Origin: Candidatus Bipolaricaulota bacterium | GTDB taxonomy: Bacteria > Bipolaricaulota > Bipolaricaulia > UBA7950 > UBA9294 | DNA: 34,484 nt | Direction of reading: 5' to 3' | Assembly: GCA_021159105.1 (NCBI GenBank) | Contig: JAGGSM010000091.1 | Location: 1-34,484, forward strand | Part shown: piece by piece, positions 31,667-34,484 of the stretch | Layout of the letters: the number at the start of each line of letters is the position of its first letter | Position numbering within the stretch: the first letter of the stretch is position 1 | Made by a program: the position numbers and the translations under genes | Notes under the pieces: model-generated | Told to the model about the DNA's origin: nothing | What the model saw: only the letters and a program-made list of their open reading frames with translations | Database searches by the model: none

Positions 31667-32029
31667 ATGGAACGCCAGAGAGAAGCGACGATCAGTCACC
31701 CGCTGCGTCGGCCGTACAGCCAGTCCCGCGTGCGCACGGTCACCTGGCCGCGTACGACCCTGGCCCTCATTTGTGGTGCTGTGATCATCGCTGCCGCGTG
31801 TTTTCTCTATGTCTGGCAGGGGACGAGGATCCTTGCACTGACTGCGCAGCGCGAGAGCGTGAAGCAGGCGATCACTTCTATCGAGGAGGTGAATAACTGG
31901 CTTGATTTCCAGATCGGACAGGCATTCTCGCTGGAGCGTGTATCGCGCATCGCGCGTGAGCAGCTGCACATGGTAGAGCCTTCCGATGTGCGCTATGTAC
32001 ACATCCCTCCCCAAAGAACAGAAAAATGA
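31667..32029 (+). CDS. ftsL: FtsL-like cell division protein
   Basis: Small bitopic divisome protein, 120 residues. A basic N-terminal tail (about 1-30) precedes one membrane segment (about 31-50, TLALICGAVIIAAACFLYVW), then a short helical, coiled-coil-like region. The final FSLERVSRIAREQLHMVEPS is the typical FtsL/DivIC end. The gene sits directly before ftsI and overlaps it by 44 bases, the usual ftsL-ftsI arrangement. GGGATAGAG before the ATG is a weak ribosome binding site. FtsL sequences are poorly conserved, so context carries weight. Confidence 0.82.
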   Translation: MERQREATISHPLRRPYSQSRVRTVTWPRTTLALICGAVIIAAACFLYVWQGTRILALTAQRESVKQAITSIEEVNNWLDFQIGQAFSLERVSRIAREQLHMVEPSDVRYVHIPPQRTEK

Positions 32030-33797
32030 GAAGACGTCAGCACGCGGCTGGATCATCATCGTCTTCCTGGTGATCGGCGGTATCGCTGTTGTCGGTCGCC
32101 TCGTCCAGTTGCAGATCGTCCAGCACGATCACTGGATGGCGCTGGCGAGCACGATCCAGGAGCAGACCGTCGACCTCCTCCCGCGCCGAGGAACGATCTA
32201 CGATCGCAACGGCGTAGCGCTCGCCTACGACGTGAAGGCGACGGCGATCGCCATCGACAGCTTCAACATGACCAATCCCGAGGCTATCTGTCAGATCCTC
32301 TCTGAAGAGCTCAATCGCCCGTTCGGTGAGATAGAGAGGCTCGTCTATCGTCCGCGCTACTTCACCTGGATCGACCGCAGCGTGGACCTGGAGGCGGCGA
32401 AGGAGATCAGACGGCGAGTGAGCGAGGCGAACGCAAACGGGCTGATCTTCATCGATACCTGGAAGCGCTGTTACCCACAAGGGGATCTTGCTTCGAACAT
32501 CATCGGTTTTGTCGGCACTGACGGACACGGGCTGGAAGGGATTGAGCTTGCCTACGATGACGAGCTGGCCGGCACGAGCGCGAAGATCCATGTGGTCAAA
32601 GGGGCGGATGGACGCACCTATCACACAGAGACGATCCAGGAGGGGGAGCCGGGGGACGACGTGTACCTGACGCTCGACTCCGATTTGCAGTTCATCTGCG
32701 AGAAGGAGATCGACAGTGGCGTCACCCGCTACCGCGCCAACACCGGTTTCATGATCCTCATCGATCCGAACACGGGTGAGGTCCTGGCGATGGCGCAGGA
32801 CAGGCGCTATGACCTGAACAGGTTCTGGGCATCGACTGCCCAGCAGCGCAAGAATCTGGCCACCGGCTTCCTGTTCGAGCCGGGATCTACGTTCAAGGCA
32901 TTCGCTGGCCTCGCCGCCCTCGACTGCGGTGCTGTTGTGCCGAGCGATACGTTCAACGGAAACGACGGGATCAACATCGCCGGCCACGTGATCCACAACT
33001 CCGACCATGAATCCTTCGGCACCGTGACCTTCGCCAAGACGATCAAGTACTCGATCAATACTGCAATGATCCGCGTTGCCCAGCTGCTAGGAGAGGACCG
33101 CCTCTACAACTTCCTCGTCGATCTGGGCTTCGGCAAGGCGACAGGGATTGAACTTCCAGGCGAGGTGAACGGGATTCTGCGCGACGTCAGTAAGTGGTCG
33201 AAGCTCGCCCTGGCCTCAACTGCGATCGGGCAATCGGTTGGCGTGACCGGGATCCAACTGGCACGGGCGATGGCGGCGGTGGCAAACGGAGGGAAGGTCC
33301 TCGCCGTGCACATCGTCAAACAGGTGGGCGATAGGAGGACCGAAACACCCACCATCCTGCGGACTGTCGCTGCGGAAGCGAGCGCTGCCACCATGCGCAC
33401 GCTCATGCGGGCTGTCGTCAAGGATGGGACGGCGCCGTGGGCCGATCTGCCCGGGTTTGAAGTGGCAGGAAAGACAGGGACAGCACAGAAAGCGATCCCT
33501 GGCAAGGGATATGTGGACGGCAAGTACACATCGCTCTTCTCCGGATTTTTCCCCGTTGACGCACCGAAATACCTTGGCCTCGTCGTCCTCGACGAGGTGA
33601 AGACGACACCGGTATGGGGTGGATACACGGCTGGAGCCATCTTCCATGATGCCGCCGCGCGCTTGGTACTGACAGAAAAGATCGCGCCGGTGGTCAGTGT
33701 GCAGGGGCAGACGCATGTGCAGTTGACCACACTGCAGCAAACAACAGCGCTCTCGGGGAGTACCTCCTCCCCGCCGGCCTGGCTGAAGCTTCCGTAG
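31986..33797 (+). CDS. ftsI: Septal penicillin-binding protein (FtsI/PBP3-type transpeptidase)
   Basis: Class B penicillin-binding protein, 603 residues, that cross-links septal peptidoglycan. One membrane segment near 21-44 (GWIIIVFLVIGGIAVVG), a dimerisation domain with RRGTIYDRNGVALAYD, and the transpeptidase domain with SxxK as STFK (Ser301, Lys304, in FEPGSTFKAF), SxN as SIN (356-358), and KTG at 496-498 (AGKTGTAQ). No PASTA domain. Start may be ATG 31986 or 31995; neither has a clear ribosome binding site, as expected if coupled to ftsL. It is separated from the main mur-fts cluster by about 4 kb. Confidence 0.94.
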   Translation: MCAMYTSLPKEQKNEKTSARGWIIIVFLVIGGIAVVGRLVQLQIVQHDHWMALASTIQEQTVDLLPRRGTIYDRNGVALAYDVKATAIAIDSFNMTNPEAICQILSEELNRPFGEIERLVYRPRYFTWIDRSVDLEAAKEIRRRVSEANANGLIFIDTWKRCYPQGDLASNIIGFVGTDGHGLEGIELAYDDELAGTSAKIHVVKGADGRTYHTETIQEGEPGDDVYLTLDSDLQFICEKEIDSGVTRYRANTGFMILIDPNTGEVLAMAQDRRYDLNRFWASTAQQRKNLATGFLFEPGSTFKAFAGLAALDCGAVVPSDTFNGNDGINIAGHVIHNSDHESFGTVTFAKTIKYSINTAMIRVAQLLGEDRLYNFLVDLGFGKATGIELPGEVNGILRDVSKWSKLALASTAIGQSVGVTGIQLARAMAAVANGGKVLAVHIVKQVGDRRTETPTILRTVAAEASAATMRTLMRAVVKDGTAPWADLPGFEVAGKTGTAQKAIPGKGYVDGKYTSLFSGFFPVDAPKYLGLVVLDEVKTTPVWGGYTAGAIFHDAAARLVLTEKIAPVVSVQGQTHVQLTTLQQTTALSGSTSSPPAWLKLP

Positions 33798-33844
33798 ATC
33801 AGCCGCTCCCACTCCCTTATCCTTCTTGACGCGTTCCTTCCCTT

Positions 33845-34155
33845 ACGACGACAAGTGTTCCTTACGATCGTCGCCAGATCCATGAACAGCGTGTGAAAGC
33901 TGTGCACCTGCATGCCATTGTCGAGTCCTTGGTTACCGTTTGAGCAGCCAGTCCAGCGCATCATACAGATCATCCTCACATACGTCAGTTACCCCGAGTT
34001 CCTCAGGAAGAGTGGTCGTATGTCACCAGCGCGCTGAGTGCAACTAAGATTCGCGGGATGCCATGAGGGGCGTATCTCTCGAGTGCGAATGGAATGCCCG
34101 TGATTGTTCTGTTGATTGTGCTCACTTGCAGGATGTATTGTAAGGGAATAGGGAA
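33845..34155 (-). pseudogene. Degraded, internally deleted IS1634-type transposase
   Basis: Three minus-strand fragments in different frames. 34155-34006 reads ...ALERYAPHGIPRILVALSAL and stops. 34013-33933, one frame over, reads TLPEELGVTDVCEDDLYDAL then DWLLKR-stop, resembling the N-terminal part of IS1634-family transposases. 33937-33845 reads GMQVHSFHTLFMDLATIVRN followed by TCRR, resembling their C-terminus. The catalytic DDE core between them is missing. Family identity rests on remembered motif similarity, not on a search. Confidence 0.6.
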
Positions 34156-34282
34156 TCACTTATAACATCATGTACTCCGGCACGAATGGCTACTCTGGGA
34201 CGCTCAATCTGTCTTGCCCTCGGTATCTAACGGATGTTCCCGCAAATTAAGGCGAGGGTAAGTGACTGAAAGCGTAGATGGG

Positions 34283-34484
34283 TTACCGTTTCTTACGCCG
34301 CGAGGTGAGCTTTTTCTTAGTGGTCACAGTTACTCCTTTGTTGGGAAGTACCTCTGGCAAGTTCACCTGTGCTGCCTCGAGTAATTGGTTAAGGAATGGC
34401 CGTGGGCGGGGAATCTGGTTGCAGCTCGCCTCTCCCTTCACCAATAGCTGTGTGGCACAGATGGTGTCAAGCTGCTTGATCCCT
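34283..34484 (-). pseudogene. C-terminal part of a possible transposase, cut by the window end
   Basis: A minus-strand frame is open from the window edge for 66 codons to TAA at 34285-34283. It contains IKQLDTICATQLLVKGE, LLEAAQVNLPEVLPNKG and a basic end KKKLTSRRKKR. The pattern is reminiscent of transposase C-termini. Whether the gene is intact beyond the window is unknown. The stretch 34156-34282 between the two remnants shows no gene. Confidence 0.35.

Noticed and set aside
1..34484. CRISPR array or defence system
   Set aside because: No regularly spaced repeats and no cas, restriction or toxin-antitoxin genes were seen.

Overview
The window is a gene-dense, fairly G+C-rich bacterial chromosome segment with about 35 protein genes, one tRNA, several legible sigma-70-type promoters, and a worn insertion-sequence region at the right edge. 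Genes are packed with ATGA, GTGA and TTGA overlaps. The content (2-oxoacid:ferredoxin oxidoreductase, two-subunit class I fumarase, a fumarate reductase type flavoprotein, methylthioadenosine deaminase, TrpB2, a BamA-type Omp85 protein, a full division set) points to an anaerobic, deep-branching bacterium with an outer membrane. A lineage such as Bipolaricaulota/Acetothermia would fit, but that is a guess from gene content, not a measurement.

Layout. 1-6226 (+): a central-carbon operon, flavoprotein of fumarate reductase/succinate dehydrogenase (cut by the window start, with a frameshift near its end), ferredoxin plus alpha and beta subunits of a 2-oxoacid:ferredoxin oxidoreductase, fumarase alpha and beta, and malic enzyme, closed by an intrinsic terminator. 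Together they interconvert 2-oxoacids, succinate, fumarate, malate and pyruvate. 6287-12309 (-): mtaD, then rpsO-pnp-M16 peptidase-coaD, read right to left. 12310-12425: a divergent promoter pair. 12426-14311 (+): yraN-comM. 14312-14511: a structured intergenic element and the bamA promoter. 14512-20129 (+): bamA, a Skp/OmpH-like gene with its own promoter, fabZ, glutamate formiminotransferase, murD. 20262-27829 (+): ftsW-murG-murC-murB-ftsQ-ftsA-ftsZ, with a near-consensus promoter inside the end of murB. 27860-31068 (-): tRNA-Leu(CAA), rsfS, a LytR-CpsA-Psr gene, and trpB2. 31069-31666: a 600-base gap holding the trpB2 leader. 31667-33797 (+): ftsL and ftsI. 33798-34484: remnants of transposase genes on the minus strand.

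The most interesting region is the trpB2 leader. It holds a possible short reading frame ending in two tandem Trp codons. The codons just before them are almost exactly complementary to the trpB2 ribosome binding site, and a second inverted repeat is nested inside. This looks like a candidate tryptophan-responsive translational attenuator. Other points worth a look are a PNPase with two S1 domains, a ferredoxin oxidoreductase cluster lacking a gamma subunit, possible near-leaderless transcripts, and a structured element between comM and bamA.
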